This document shows positions 16,095 through 24,418 of a DNA stretch of 52,219 bases, piece by piece. Made by a program: the position numbers and the translations under genes. Numbering within the stretch: position 1 is the first letter of the stretch; each line of letters opens with the position of its first letter. The notes beneath the pieces are model-generated. The model did not search any database. It had not been told where the DNA came from and was given only the letters and a program-made list of their open reading frames with translations. Source of the stretch: Candidatus Poseidoniales archaeon (GTDB lineage: Archaea; Thermoplasmatota; Poseidoniia; Poseidoniales; Poseidoniaceae); contig QQRW01000055.1 in the NCBI GenBank assembly GCA_003602605.1, forward strand, positions 1-52,219. Direction: 5' to 3'.

Positions 16095-16748
16095 ATGAGC
16101 GACAAAAAGCACAAGATTTCTGAGGACCAGATTTCTGTCGAACTCATGCCCGCAGAAGTTCAACGCTTGACTGAAATCATGCGAGGAGTTAATCCAGATT
16201 GGAACCTTGAAGCATGGTTATCTGACCAGGCAAATGCAATGCTTGAACTCGTTCACGCGGACCTGCATCGAGAGCGGATGGCCATCGAACAGCGTTTGCA
16301 CAGGTTGCAAGCAATTGAACAACGTTTTCACGACGATGAAGGGGCGGAATCCGATTCGGACCCGAATCAGAGAAACATCTTCGATTGTTTTGATCTCCAA
16401 GTTGACTCGAGCCTCAAGGGATTAGGTGAGCGAACAGCGGTGAGCGAGGACGCGAAAAAGACCACTCCCTCAGTCGATGAAGTCATGCATCCTGCCAACA
16501 ATTTCATCGAACTGCTGCCGGATGATGAAAGCGACGATCCCTTGCTCGCCGTAGTCTGTCAAATGCTCCTTATTCATGTAGAATCTGAGTTAGCTAAAGG
16601 CCTCCCTTGCGCTACGCTCGAGACAATTTTCAAGGAACTCAACTCCAGCGGAATAAGTCCAGAAGAAATCGATGAAGCATTGGATTATTCTCTCATGAAC
16701 GGTACGCTTATCGAAATTGATGACGATTGTTTCGTGCCTCTGCAATAA
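16095..16748 (+). CDS. Unrecognised 217-residue protein, helical with acidic linker
   Basis: No family recognised. After a polar start (SDKKHKISEDQ), residues 20-80 are a charged helical region (HRERMAIEQRLHRLQAIEQRF) likely to form a coiled coil. An Asp/Glu-rich linker follows. The C-terminal 75 residues (LAVVCQMLLIHVESELAKG, LETIFKELNSSGISPEEIDE, then a short beta-like end) resemble a small winged-helix or helical bundle, but this is weak. The open frame extends upstream to 15918; I use the ATG at 16095 because the upstream part is atypical. The 225 bases between 15870 and 16094 contain the divergent promoters and a 9-base direct repeat GAGAGTATT at 16056 and 16082. Confidence 0.6.
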   Translation: MSDKKHKISEDQISVELMPAEVQRLTEIMRGVNPDWNLEAWLSDQANAMLELVHADLHRERMAIEQRLHRLQAIEQRFHDDEGAESDSDPNQRNIFDCFDLQVDSSLKGLGERTAVSEDAKKTTPSVDEVMHPANNFIELLPDDESDDPLLAVVCQMLLIHVESELAKGLPCATLETIFKELNSSGISPEEIDEALDYSLMNGTLIEIDDDCFVPLQ

Positions 16749-16786
16749 GCGGTAATTTGACACCCCCGCACCCTCTGCCCAACACC

Positions 16787-17101
16787 ATGGCGACACGTAA
16801 AGAGAGCGCGCAGCGACTCCTCGATTCGTTGAAATCCAAGAGGAAATTGCGAAACAGGGTGATTTTTTCAGCAAGCCAAGCTGTGGTTGTAAGCGGCCTA
16901 ATTTGGTACTTCACTTCTCAATGGCAATTTGCTGTTGCGGCGATTTTCGTCATTGGAGTATTTATCCAATTTGCGTACGAGCGGATGACGATTAGCATCG
17001 AAGCAAGCCGCATTAAGGCTCTCGCAGATCTCGGTTGGAAAGAAGATTCTCTCAGCGATGAAGAGTACATTGTTCGAATTGAAAAAGCACTCAACGGCTA
17101 G
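16787..17101 (+). CDS. Small two-TM membrane protein
   Basis: 104-residue unrecognised membrane protein. A basic head with SAQRLLDSLKSKRKLRNR precedes two close TM helices at about 26-44 and 49-66 (AVVVSGLIWYF; FAVAAIFVIGVFIQFAY). A soluble C terminus follows with ALADLGWKEDSLSDEEYIVRI. The ATG at 16787 is chosen because the frame upstream overlaps the previous gene's end. It is followed after 8 bases by another two-TM protein of similar layout, so the two may form a complex or have arisen together. Confidence 0.65.
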   Translation: MATRKESAQRLLDSLKSKRKLRNRVIFSASQAVVVSGLIWYFTSQWQFAVAAIFVIGVFIQFAYERMTISIEASRIKALADLGWKEDSLSDEEYIVRIEKALNG

Positions 17102-17109
17102 GGGATTCA

Positions 17110-17808
17110 ATGGAGAATCCAGGTGATTTTTTCATTCGGCACTACTTTGCCGAAGAGAAACTGCAGCGCCAACACCGCCTTTACATCCGTCTTTTAGCAT
17201 CGATTCTAACGGTTTTTGTTTTTGCAGTCATGCAAATGTACCGCAGTTCTCTTATTGAATCGTCCATCTTCGCTCTTGTTTCGATTTCTATCGTCTTCTT
17301 CATTCGCTTTCGCTCAATCCGTAGAGCACGCGAGCGAGAAGAGGCGTTGTTCAATTTGCTCGAAGTCGACCCCGCCGTTTTCGACCACCCTTCTCGCATG
17401 GAAATCGCACTGAAGGCAGCGCAATCGGGTTCTTTTCAAACACTCCTAGTCTCGAAAACTCAGCGCCGAAACCGTGGTTCAGATGAAAAGGGCTTCACAT
17501 CGGGCAAGACAGCATCTCTTCTCGATTCTGCTTTGGAACGCCGGGATGCTTCGCTTTCTGACGGCAACTTCGATGGTCTTGAAGGCGACTTAAGGCCTTC
17601 TGAACTCTTGGTTTCAGAAGCCAATGTTCGTTATGAGCAGATTGCTCGACAACGCTGGAAAGATTCCGAGTCGAACGACCAAGACCTCATTGAAGCGGGT
17701 GTTGAACGTCTCGGCGATTTGGTTCGAACAGATTGGTTTGAGAAAAATGCCAAGGATGGTGCTGTAGAAGCATTGATGGAATCCAAGAGCGATGACGAGC
17801 CTGTTTGA
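17110..17808 (+). CDS. Two-TM membrane protein with charged cytoplasmic tail
   Basis: 232-residue unrecognised protein. Two TM helices lie at about 27-43 and 51-66 (LLASILTVFVFAVMQMY; IFALVSISIVFFIRF). A 165-residue soluble tail, rich in Arg, Glu, Asp and Ser, then includes EVDPAVFDHPSRMEIALKAA and ends in SKSDDEPV. It starts 8 bases after the preceding small membrane protein and shares its head-two-TM-tail plan. Probably one transcription unit (16095-17808). Function unknown. Confidence 0.65.
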   Translation: MENPGDFFIRHYFAEEKLQRQHRLYIRLLASILTVFVFAVMQMYRSSLIESSIFALVSISIVFFIRFRSIRRAREREEALFNLLEVDPAVFDHPSRMEIALKAAQSGSFQTLLVSKTQRRNRGSDEKGFTSGKTASLLDSALERRDASLSDGNFDGLEGDLRPSELLVSEANVRYEQIARQRWKDSESNDQDLIEAGVERLGDLVRTDWFEKNAKDGAVEALMESKSDDEPV

Positions 17809-17844
17809 GGCAACCCCAATAAGTACGACCTTCTAGCCTCTCAT

Positions 17845-18591
17845 ATGATGACGACCGCTATTTTAGTAGCAGGCGGTCATGGAAGCCGGTTGTATCCATT
17901 CACCCGTTACACTCAGAAAACACTGCTGCCTTTGTACAACAGACCAGTAATTGATTTTGCACTCGGAACGATTCGTCGAGCCGGAATCAAAGACATCACC
18001 ATCATTTCCAACGAATTTATCGGTCAAATTGCACAGCATGTCGGCGCTGGTTTTGATGGAGAAAAAATCCATTATGTTCTCGAGGAAGAACCACGAGGTG
18101 TTGCGGCTGCACTCAATCTTGCCCGACCGTACAATGAGGATTGTCGGTTATTGGTTTACTTCTCCGATAACATCACAACGCTCGAATTAAAGGAAGAAGT
18201 CACTCGCTTCAATACATCTAATGAAAGCCCCGGCTGCGTGCTTCTGGCCCGAGAAGAGCAGAATCCTGAAGCATTCGGAGTCGCTATAACAGATGATGAG
18301 GGTAACATCACAGACATTGTGGAAAAGCCACAAAACCCTCCTTCGAATCTTGCAATTGGCGGGATATATCTGTTTGATGAGAACTTTTGGCAGTATTTGG
18401 ACCATGCTGTCGAGGAATGCGGTGAATCAGTCTCAATTTCTGATGTTACTCGACAATATGTCCGCCAAGGTAAGGCGAAGCTCCTCTCAGTAGGGCAAGA
18501 AACTTGGGTTGATTGTGGCACACACGACTCTTTGTTGCTCGCCTCTCAAATGGTGAAGGACGGCAAATTAAATCCGAACCCTCACCGTTGA
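17845..18591 (+). CDS. Sugar-1-phosphate nucleotidyltransferase (glucose-1-phosphate thymidylyltransferase-like)
   Basis: Makes an NDP-sugar from a sugar-1-phosphate and NTP for glycan or S-layer/lipid glycosylation. The 248-residue product has the NTP-transferase signature ILVAGGHGSRLYPFTRYTQK, the second half of the site RPVIDFALGTIRRAG, EEEPRGVAAALNLA, YFSDNI (Asp-containing Mg site), EKPQNPPSNLAIGGIYLF and DCGTHDSLL. It lacks a C-terminal left-handed beta-helix, so it resembles the short RmlA type. ATGs at 17845 and 17848 are both possible starts. It leads a three-gene sugar cluster with the dehydrogenase at 18634 and the GtrA-like gene at 19460. Confidence 0.88.
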   Translation: MMTTAILVAGGHGSRLYPFTRYTQKTLLPLYNRPVIDFALGTIRRAGIKDITIISNEFIGQIAQHVGAGFDGEKIHYVLEEEPRGVAAALNLARPYNEDCRLLVYFSDNITTLELKEEVTRFNTSNESPGCVLLAREEQNPEAFGVAITDDEGNITDIVEKPQNPPSNLAIGGIYLFDENFWQYLDHAVEECGESVSISDVTRQYVRQGKAKLLSVGQETWVDCGTHDSLLLASQMVKDGKLNPNPHR

Positions 18592-18633
18592 TCAAACATT
18601 ACAATCAAAGCCTGCCGTCGCTGGCCTACATTC

Positions 18634-19458
18634 ATGAAGATCGGCATCATTGGCGCTGGGATGGTCGGCGGGGCAATCGAACATTGTTTTTCGGATGCTC
18701 ATGAACTGTTCGTTCACGACCCAGTACGAGGCACAGAACTTTCCATTGTCACGGATAATGTCGACTTTGCTTACATCGCTGTCCCAACTCCACCGCACCC
18801 AGACACCGGCGCTTGCGATACACGAATAGTTGAATCGACTCTGGATGCCTTGCCCGAAGGGTTCACTGCGGTTATCAAAAGCACCGTTGTCCCAGGAACC
18901 ACTCAACGCTATCATGAACAATATCCTCATCTTAAAATCGCTTTTTCACCGGAGTTTTTGGTCGAACGCCGTCGCCTTGAGGACTTTGCTAATCAGGATA
19001 TTCTGGTTTGCGGAACACACCATTCAGACGTTGCTGAACGAGTCTTTGAACAACATCGACAAGCAGGAGTTCTACGCCGGGACCAAACCTTCCACGTCAC
19101 CCCTACCCAGGCTGAACTGGTCAAGTATACCAAGAATACATTTTATGCCATGAAAGTCACATTTGCCAATCAATTGTATGACATTTGTCAAGCAATGGGC
19201 GAAGATTGGTACACGATTCGAGACATGATTACCGCCGAACAAGCTCAACCGATTGGACCATCTCATTTGGATCCGATTTTCGGTCTCAATCGTGGTTTTG
19301 GCGGCAAATGCCTACCGAAAGACTCCCTGGCTCTTGGCGTTCTCGCTGATGAGTTGAATTGTAAATACGATTGGATGGATGCTATGCAAACTGACAATGC
19401 CCGCTTGCGAAAAGTACTGACTGGAAAACCCAGTGATGTCGTTACGAACGACGATTAA
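18634..19458 (+). CDS. UDP-glucose/GDP-mannose dehydrogenase family protein, short form without C-terminal domain
   Basis: Likely oxidises an NDP-sugar alcohol to the uronic acid, or a related two-step oxidation. The 274-residue product has the Rossmann start [53 protein letters not shown], the helical middle [19 protein letters not shown], and the catalytic thiolate C226 in [10 protein letters not shown]. Family members normally run to about 400-450 residues with a third, UDP-binding domain; here the protein stops about 45 residues after the active Cys. The stop is clean and the next gene starts 2 bases later, so this looks like an evolved short form, not a frameshift. A different substrate or a partner supplying the third domain is possible. 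Confidence 0.85.
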   Translation: MKIGIIGAGMVGGAIEHCFSDAHELFVHDPVRGTELSIVTDNVDFAYIAVPTPPHPDTGACDTRIVESTLDALPEGFTAVIKSTVVPGTTQRYHEQYPHLKIAFSPEFLVERRRLEDFANQDILVCGTHHSDVAERVFEQHRQAGVLRRDQTFHVTPTQAELVKYTKNTFYAMKVTFANQLYDICQAMGEDWYTIRDMITAEQAQPIGPSHLDPIFGLNRGFGGKCLPKDSLALGVLADELNCKYDWMDAMQTDNARLRKVLTGKPSDVVTNDD

Positions 19459-19459
19459 T

Positions 19460-19897
19460 ATGGAAAACAACTCAGTATTCTCGCAACTCGCTCCTAGGGG
19501 TTCCCTGCAGAGGTTTACTCTCGCCGGTGGTTTCAACAGTGCTGTGTTTTTTTTAATGTGGGAATGCATTCGATTCTTTCTTGATGATGACAAAACGAGT
19601 ATTCGTATTGCTTGGGCGGTGGCATGGGCGGCAACGGCGTTCATGGCTCATTTCATCCATCGGTGGTTCACTTTTGACAACCGGAAATCAATGCAATGGA
19701 CCATTGGTTCATCCATCGGCGCCTATGCGTTTAGTCTCGCAGGTTCCACTTACACCATTGGATTGTTTGCTAACGAACAAGGAGACACTTTGCGCTTGCT
19801 TGGTATCGCCAACATGCTTGCTTGGGGATTGATTATCTGGGCCATCATGCGTCTATTCGTGTTCCAGTATCGAGTTGAAAAGACTCAAACGGCGTGA
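19460..19897 (+). CDS. GtrA-like four-TM membrane protein
   Basis: 145-residue membrane protein with about four TM segments (FTLAGGFNSAVFFLMW, IAWAVAWAATAFMAHFI, IGAYAFSLAGSTYTIGLF, IANMLAWGLIIWAIMRLF) and the GtrA-family features of an N-terminal RF-x-x-x-G-G-x-N and an H-R-W-F-T-F motif after TM2. GtrA-like proteins help move lipid-linked sugars across membranes; with the two upstream sugar-nucleotide genes this fits a glycosylation unit. ATG at 19460 follows the upstream stop by one base. Its 3' end overlaps the convergent DUF2237 gene by 13 bases. Confidence 0.8.
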   Translation: MENNSVFSQLAPRGSLQRFTLAGGFNSAVFFLMWECIRFFLDDDKTSIRIAWAVAWAATAFMAHFIHRWFTFDNRKSMQWTIGSSIGAYAFSLAGSTYTIGLFANEQGDTLRLLGIANMLAWGLIIWAIMRLFVFQYRVEKTQTA

Positions 19898-20247
19898 GTT
19901 TCCAACAATTCGAGCGGCACGATAAGAAGCGCTTTTTCATGCGTTGCTTCAAGGTCAATAGGACACCCTTTGCCAGCATTGAGTGCTGCCAACCATGTTC
20001 GGGCGCAGACACACCACGAATCGCCCGGTTTGAGCCCCGGAAAGGAGAATTGCGGCGCAGGCGTGATCAAATCGTTGCCTTGTGACTTGGCGAATTCGAG
20101 AAATTCTTTGTTTACGACGCAGCACACTGTATGTGAGCCACGGTCATTTTGATCGGTGTTACACTTACCGTCACGATACCATCCAGTGTTCGGGTCGCAG
20201 GAACATGTGTCGAGCGGTTGTCCTAATACATTCAAACTCGGATCCAT
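19885..20247 (-). CDS. DUF2237 (COG3651) family protein
   Basis: 120-residue conserved protein of unknown function. It matches the family end to end: NVLGQPLDTCSCDPNTGWYR, CNTDQNDRGSHTVCCVV, EFLEFAKSQGNDL, FPGLKPGDSWCVCARTWL and LEATHEKALLIVPLELLETHAV. The many conserved Cys could bind metal, but no role is established. I use the ATG at 20247; the open frame reaches a GTG at 20265. It overlaps the GtrA-like gene tail-to-tail and is divergent from the TerB-like pair. Confidence 0.9.
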   Translation of the reverse strand: MDPSLNVLGQPLDTCSCDPNTGWYRDGKCNTDQNDRGSHTVCCVVNKEFLEFAKSQGNDLITPAPQFSFPGLKPGDSWCVCARTWLAALNAGKGCPIDLEATHEKALLIVPLELLETHAV

Positions 20248-20384
20248 GTACTTCACAACCGACACTCAGTCATCAACTCTTGCATAACACCTCGTCTTTG
20301 GAATCATCCTTTAGGTTGCAAAATGCGGGTGAACGCGCAAGAACCGGCGTTGGGTTCTAAGTCTATGTCCGCTACGGCAGTGTA

Positions 20385-20816
20385 ATGCTACCGGATACAG
20401 TACACAAACTTCCCCGAGATGAACGCTTCGCTTATGCTCGCCTGTTGGCGTTCATGGCTCGTGTTGATAACGAACTCACCGTTGATGAGATGGCTATGTT
20501 TGAACAACGGTTGGGGACTGCGTTATTGTCTCCTTCACAACGAAAGATGATTCGAAATGCTTTGAAAACACCACCTTCGCTTGAAGAATGCCTCGATGGC
20601 ATGGGTGAGGAAGCAGGACGTCTCGCACTTCGAGATGCAACCTTAATGGCGGCAGCTGATGGCGATGTAGACGATGACGAAAAAGAAGTCTTGCTACAAA
20701 TTGTCGAACATTTTGGCCTGGCCCCGGACTCAATGGAACGGTTGCTCAAGTGGACTTCCCAAGGATATGTATGGATGCAGAAGGGCTACGACATTCTGAA
20801 CGAGATTTCGGAGTGA
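20385..20816 (+). CDS. TerB-like domain protein, first of a tandem pair
   Basis: 143-residue all-helical cytoplasmic protein. Two acidic, EF-hand-like turns recall the TerB/DUF533 fold, whose paired acidic loops bind metal: ARVDNELTVDEMAMFE near 25-41 and MAAADGDVDDDEKEVLLQIV near 88-107. The alanine-rich helix GRLALRDATLMAAADG is typical. ATG at 20385. Its last four bases overlap a GTG start of the second copy (GTGA), which indicates translational coupling. TerB proteins are known from tellurite and phage-resistance gene sets; the role here is not shown. Confidence 0.7.
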   Translation: MLPDTVHKLPRDERFAYARLLAFMARVDNELTVDEMAMFEQRLGTALLSPSQRKMIRNALKTPPSLEECLDGMGEEAGRLALRDATLMAAADGDVDDDEKEVLLQIVEHFGLAPDSMERLLKWTSQGYVWMQKGYDILNEISE

Positions 20817-21247
20817 AGTCTGTGTATCTCGATTTAGCGGTGGACTTCGCTCAAGAAGACGTCACTGGATACGCTGAACTAATGGTCATCGTTGCTTCGG
20901 CAGACGGCGCCCTTGTCAAAGAAGAAATGGCCATAATCGAAGCACTCATGGGCCGTTGTATGATGCACCCCGAGATGAGGGTGAACATCCGAAACATGCT
21001 TGAAAACCCTCCTGCTTTGGATTTGGTCGTATCAAGATTGAATCCAGTCGTCCTCAAAATCGCTCTTCGTGATGCCATGCTTGTAGCGGCTGTCGATGGC
21101 GAATACGACGATTCTGAAATTAAAATAATCAAGGCTTTGGCTAAAGCTGCTGGTGTGCGGAAAAAGGAACTTTCTGCTCTGTTTGAATGGGTTAAATCCG
21201 GTTGGGAATGGCACAATGAAAGTTTCCAACATTTGGGTCTGTTGTGA
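20813..21247 (+). CDS. TerB-like domain protein, second of a tandem pair
   Basis: 144-residue paralogue of the previous gene with the same plan: IVASADGALVKEEMAIIEAL as the first acidic turn and LVAAVDGEYDDSEIKIIKAL as the second, followed by the matching end ALFEWVKSGWEWHNE (compare RLLKWTSQGYVWMQK in copy one). I start it at the GTG at 20813, inside the GTGA overlap; an upstream in-frame ATG at 20750 would give a long overlap and breaks the match in length between the copies. The pair sits directly upstream of a DNA methyltransferase. A tandem duplication followed by divergence is likely. Confidence 0.7.
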   Translation: MKSVYLDLAVDFAQEDVTGYAELMVIVASADGALVKEEMAIIEALMGRCMMHPEMRVNIRNMLENPPALDLVVSRLNPVVLKIALRDAMLVAAVDGEYDDSEIKIIKALAKAAGVRKKELSALFEWVKSGWEWHNESFQHLGLL

Positions 21248-21331
21248 ATTTCAAACCACGCGATTTTGCACCCCTCTCGCGAGGGTCACATTCAAACCGG
21301 ACAAGCCAGCCCGCTAGGTTGGGTGGGACTG

Positions 21332-23326
21332 ATGCAGAGCGGAGTAAGCGGATGGTATGCACGACTGGATCGATGTCTTGAAAACCGCACAGAGCAAATC
21401 CATATTTGGCTTGCTGCGTGGGAGAAATCACTCCTTGTTCACCAACCAATCGCCGCCCTTTTACCCGAAGACTGGCCAACATTACCTGCCAATCTTCTCA
21501 CCGATCCGGGACATGTCCTCGACCACCTTCTTGCTCGTCACGATGCTGAGGCGGACGGCCGCTCACCTCGAGGAGCACACCCAACACCTCCGCGCTTGGC
21601 AGATGCTGTCATCGCATCCGAACTCCTTGAGAGCCTTACACGGCCGAAGACGCCTACTCAACCATCCTCAATGCATCTCAACAACCTGCCACCTGGCTTC
21701 CGACAACACCTCGAAAAGTTGAACCTCCCTCAACATGCCAAAGAACCCGAAGTCGACGATGAAGTTGAATTCGAGCGTGTAGAAAAGGGAATGCGCACAC
21801 TTAGTGGAATCCCTCTGCCCGTTGCAGATACATCCTGCGGCGGTGGTATTTTCCACGCACGCCTGATTCGCCGTCATGCTGAAAGCCACTCAGACAGCAC
21901 AGAAGAGAAGAAGATTGCAGACACACGAATGTTGCTGTCCTCATTCCAACTTCTTGACAACGATGAATTGGTCGTTACCTCAACTCGTCAACGCCTCCTC
22001 TTGGAATGTATTCGATTTGATTTAGTAAGTCTCAAATCGGACAAGCCAGGCTGCCTTCCTCGCAAGGAAGCTGAGGATTTGTTTGACCTTGCAGTTCGCC
22101 AAGGCGATACTCTCCAAGGCGATTGGCCGTGGAAACAAAGTCCGAGCCTAATCGTGACCAACCCTCCATGGCTGCGAATTAAAGACCGGTTTAGAGGGAT
22201 GGAAGAGGGAAGCAGGCTGCGCCGAGAACTGGGTGAGCAACTTCGCGCCCTGTCTGATAATGGAGTGCAACGATACTCAACAATGAGAGGCAATGTCAAT
22301 TTGTATCGTTTATTCATCGAGCGCGGACTACAGATCTTAGAAACTGGAGGCCGTCTACGCCTAATCGCTCCCGATAGCATCCTTCGTGAGCAATCTTCAC
22401 ATCCACTTCGCCAACTTTTGGTTGAAGGCCACGGCTGGAGCGATATCTGGGCCATTGAAGAAGCAAACCACTTGTTCCCGGGTATGACTCAAGGCGTCGC
22501 AGTACTCGGAATCTCGGCTAAAGTTAAGTCTGAAAAATTGGTTGTCTTCGGACCGATCAGCCGTGCTGACCTGCGTCGTGATCAGCAAGGCCTATCCAAT
22601 CGAGTCCCTTCTTTTGAAATGGAAACGGAACGCTGGGTTGCTTGGGCCAAAGATACCTGGGCAATCCCCCGTCTTCCTCGTGACCGTGTCGAACGTAAGC
22701 AAACGCTTGAGATTCTCGACCGTCTTGCTCGCCTCCCACGAATGGGTGAAGCACAACACACTATCGCAACAAACGGCCACACTGTCCGAGTCCGCGTCGG
22801 AGAGATTGACCAAACTGCACATTCCAAGTCGATTGAAACCTGGGTCAAAGGCAGAGGCTCCCGTCCTTTCATCCGCGGCGTTCACTTTTCAGAAGACGAA
22901 GACGGACAAGTTTTCGTCCGTCACCCTGCCTTCAGAACCGACATCCCCTCCAGAGCCAATGAACGACAGTTAGCAATGTGGTGCGGTGGAACGGACCCGA
23001 AATACGGCCCTCGGCTTGCCTGCCAAGCCATCGTCAATGCACATCAAGAGCGTCGGCTACGATGGGCTGTTATTCCGGCTAACTGTGTTCTCGGCAACAG
23101 TGTAAACCACATCGAACTTCACCCCGATATCCAAGCTCGATTGATCAACAGCCACGGTACTCTAGAAAAGGCGCTTCATTGGATGTGTGAATTGTTGAAT
23201 GCCAAAGACCTTGACGAATGGGCTCGTGCTTGGTCTGCAAACAACAACGTCAACAATTATGAATTGGAAATGCTTCCACTTGAAGTAACGTCTGAACTTC
23301 CGGAATTCGTTATTTCAGCGCAGTAA
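21332..23326 (+). CDS. Eco57I-type DNA adenine-N6 methyltransferase, no visible nuclease
   Basis: Predicted SAM-dependent gamma-class DNA methyltransferase of 664 residues. Seen in order: GAHPTPPRLADAV (motif X, usually YTP), VADTSCGGGIF (motif I, the SAM site), VTNPPW (motif IV, adenine-N6 catalysis, N277), RGNVNLYRLFIERGL and GGRLRLIAPDSILRE. The C-terminal 280 residues resemble a target-recognition region (AIPANCVLGNSVNHIEL is a typical Eco57I-family end segment). I see no PD-(D/E)XK or other nuclease motif at the N terminus and no REase gene next to it, so it is either a solitary methylase or part of a non-classical system. ATG 21332 is preferred over a TTG at 21266. It follows the TerB pair by 84 bases. 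Confidence 0.85.
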   Translation: MQSGVSGWYARLDRCLENRTEQIHIWLAAWEKSLLVHQPIAALLPEDWPTLPANLLTDPGHVLDHLLARHDAEADGRSPRGAHPTPPRLADAVIASELLESLTRPKTPTQPSSMHLNNLPPGFRQHLEKLNLPQHAKEPEVDDEVEFERVEKGMRTLSGIPLPVADTSCGGGIFHARLIRRHAESHSDSTEEKKIADTRMLLSSFQLLDNDELVVTSTRQRLLLECIRFDLVSLKSDKPGCLPRKEAEDLFDLAVRQGDTLQGDWPWKQSPSLIVTNPPWLRIKDRFRGMEEGSRLRRELGEQLRALSDNGVQRYSTMRGNVNLYRLFIERGLQILETGGRLRLIAPDSILREQSSHPLRQLLVEGHGWSDIWAIEEANHLFPGMTQGVAVLGISAKVKSEKLVVFGPISRADLRRDQQGLSNRVPSFEMETERWVAWAKDTWAIPRLPRDRVERKQTLEILDRLARLPRMGEAQHTIATNGHTVRVRVGEIDQTAHSKSIETWVKGRGSRPFIRGVHFSEDEDGQVFVRHPAFRTDIPSRANERQLAMWCGGTDPKYGPRLACQAIVNAHQERRLRWAVIPANCVLGNSVNHIELHPDIQARLINSHGTLEKALHWMCELLNAKDLDEWARAWSANNNVNNYELEMLPLEVTSELPEFVISAQ

Positions 23327-23435
23327 TCCAGTAAATCACGGCGAACTTCTTACGGGTTACAATCCGTTATGGATGGTGAAGAGTACAACATCATTTATTA
23401 CTGATAAGCCACTGGAGCGTATGTAGCGATTGTTC

Positions 23436-23443
23436 GAGGTGAG
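23436..23443 (+). promoter_or_regulatory. Shine-Dalgarno site of the THEP1 gene
   Basis: GAGGTGAG ends six bases before the ATG at 23450, a strong archaeal ribosome-binding site that fixes this start. The 123 bases before the gene hold nothing else I can identify. Confidence 0.6.
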
Positions 23444-23449
23444 TAGAGA

Positions 23450-24031
23450 ATGGGCATTCATCCGAAGATCGGTATTACAGGTTTACCACGTAGCGGCAAA
23501 TCTGCTGTTATGGAAAAAGTACTCGAAATGCTCGGCGATGAGCGAACTCGTGAAATAAAGATGCGAGGTAGTTTGACTGAAGCTCCAATTATCGGAGGAA
23601 TGCGAACTGAACCCATCATGGACGGGAGCGAGCGGCTTGGGTACAGCGTTTTCAACATCGTTACCGGCGAAAATGCAATTATGGCTCACAAAAACATTGA
23701 CTCGCGACTACGTGTACTTGGCTACGGTATCGACACTGCAGCACTGGAGAAAATTGCCATCCCGGCAATCGAATACGCTCGCGATGAATGCGAAGTACTG
23801 GTCATAGACGAAATTGGAAAATTTGCCGTCGAAAGTGAAGCATTCGTCAATGTAGTTCGAAGCGCACTGGAAGTGGATAAACCAACCCTCCTCACTCTTC
23901 ACAAGAAGAGCCGTCACCCTTTGCTTCAGGACATTCGTCGACGTGATGACGGTCGTATTTTGGAAGTAACTCCAGTTAATCGCGCTCTCTTACCTTACAA
24001 AATTCACAAGTTGATGCGTGAAACCTATTGA
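23450..24031 (+). CDS. THEP1-type nucleoside-triphosphatase
   Basis: Cytoplasmic NTPase of the archaeal/eukaryotic THEP1 family, hydrolysing NTPs with low specificity; its cellular role is not settled. The 193-residue product has a Walker A at 11-18 (GLPRSGKS), a family-typical beta stretch (GSERLGYSVFNIVTGENAIM), NIDSRLRVLGYGID, and a Walker B with catalytic acid EVLVIDEIGKF. It ends with LTLHKKSRHPLLQDIRRR and an Arg-rich end. Length matches. Followed 45 bases later by a small membrane protein gene on the same strand. Confidence 0.88.
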   Translation: MGIHPKIGITGLPRSGKSAVMEKVLEMLGDERTREIKMRGSLTEAPIIGGMRTEPIMDGSERLGYSVFNIVTGENAIMAHKNIDSRLRVLGYGIDTAALEKIAIPAIEYARDECEVLVIDEIGKFAVESEAFVNVVRSALEVDKPTLLTLHKKSRHPLLQDIRRRDDGRILEVTPVNRALLPYKIHKLMRETY

Positions 24032-24076
24032 TGAACTGGCCGTTGGTTTCATTGCCTTGTTCCTCCACGGTTGACT

Positions 24077-24415
24077 ATGAGCAACCCCTCTCAAGCGGCA
24101 TCGACGCTCCTGCTTGGCACTGGAGTTGGTTGCTTCCTTATTGCCGGTTTTGGATTTGTCCAAGGTCGAATCTCTCTCGAAACATTGAGTACAGGGCTTG
24201 TTTTCCCGGTATTCGGCGCAGTGCTTGTTGCAGCTTCACGTTCAATACGCTCAGGAGAGGGATTCTTCGCTTCCGCTTTTCCTTCTGAAGACGACGATAT
24301 GCTTGTCGAACGCGTTCATCGTGATCTTGAGTCGACACGAAAAGAGGAGAGCATGGGTTCAGCATGGGCAGAACTTGAAGCTGCAGTCCTTGAAACTGAA
24401 CTGAGTGAAGAATAG
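24077..24415 (+). CDS. Small two-TM membrane protein
   Basis: 112-residue unrecognised protein. TM helices at about 9-27 (TLLLGTGVGCFLIAGFGF) and 36-55 (STGLVFPVFGAVLVAASR) are followed by an acidic cytoplasmic tail (SEDDDMLVERVHRDLESTRK) that ends ETELSEE. ATG 24077 is preferred to a TTG two codons earlier. It resembles the other short head-TM-tail proteins of this window in plan only. Convergent with the next gene by 3 bases. Confidence 0.6.
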   Translation: MSNPSQAASTLLLGTGVGCFLIAGFGFVQGRISLETLSTGLVFPVFGAVLVAASRSIRSGEGFFASAFPSEDDDMLVERVHRDLESTRKEESMGSAWAELEAAVLETELSEE

Positions 24416-24418
24416 CGC

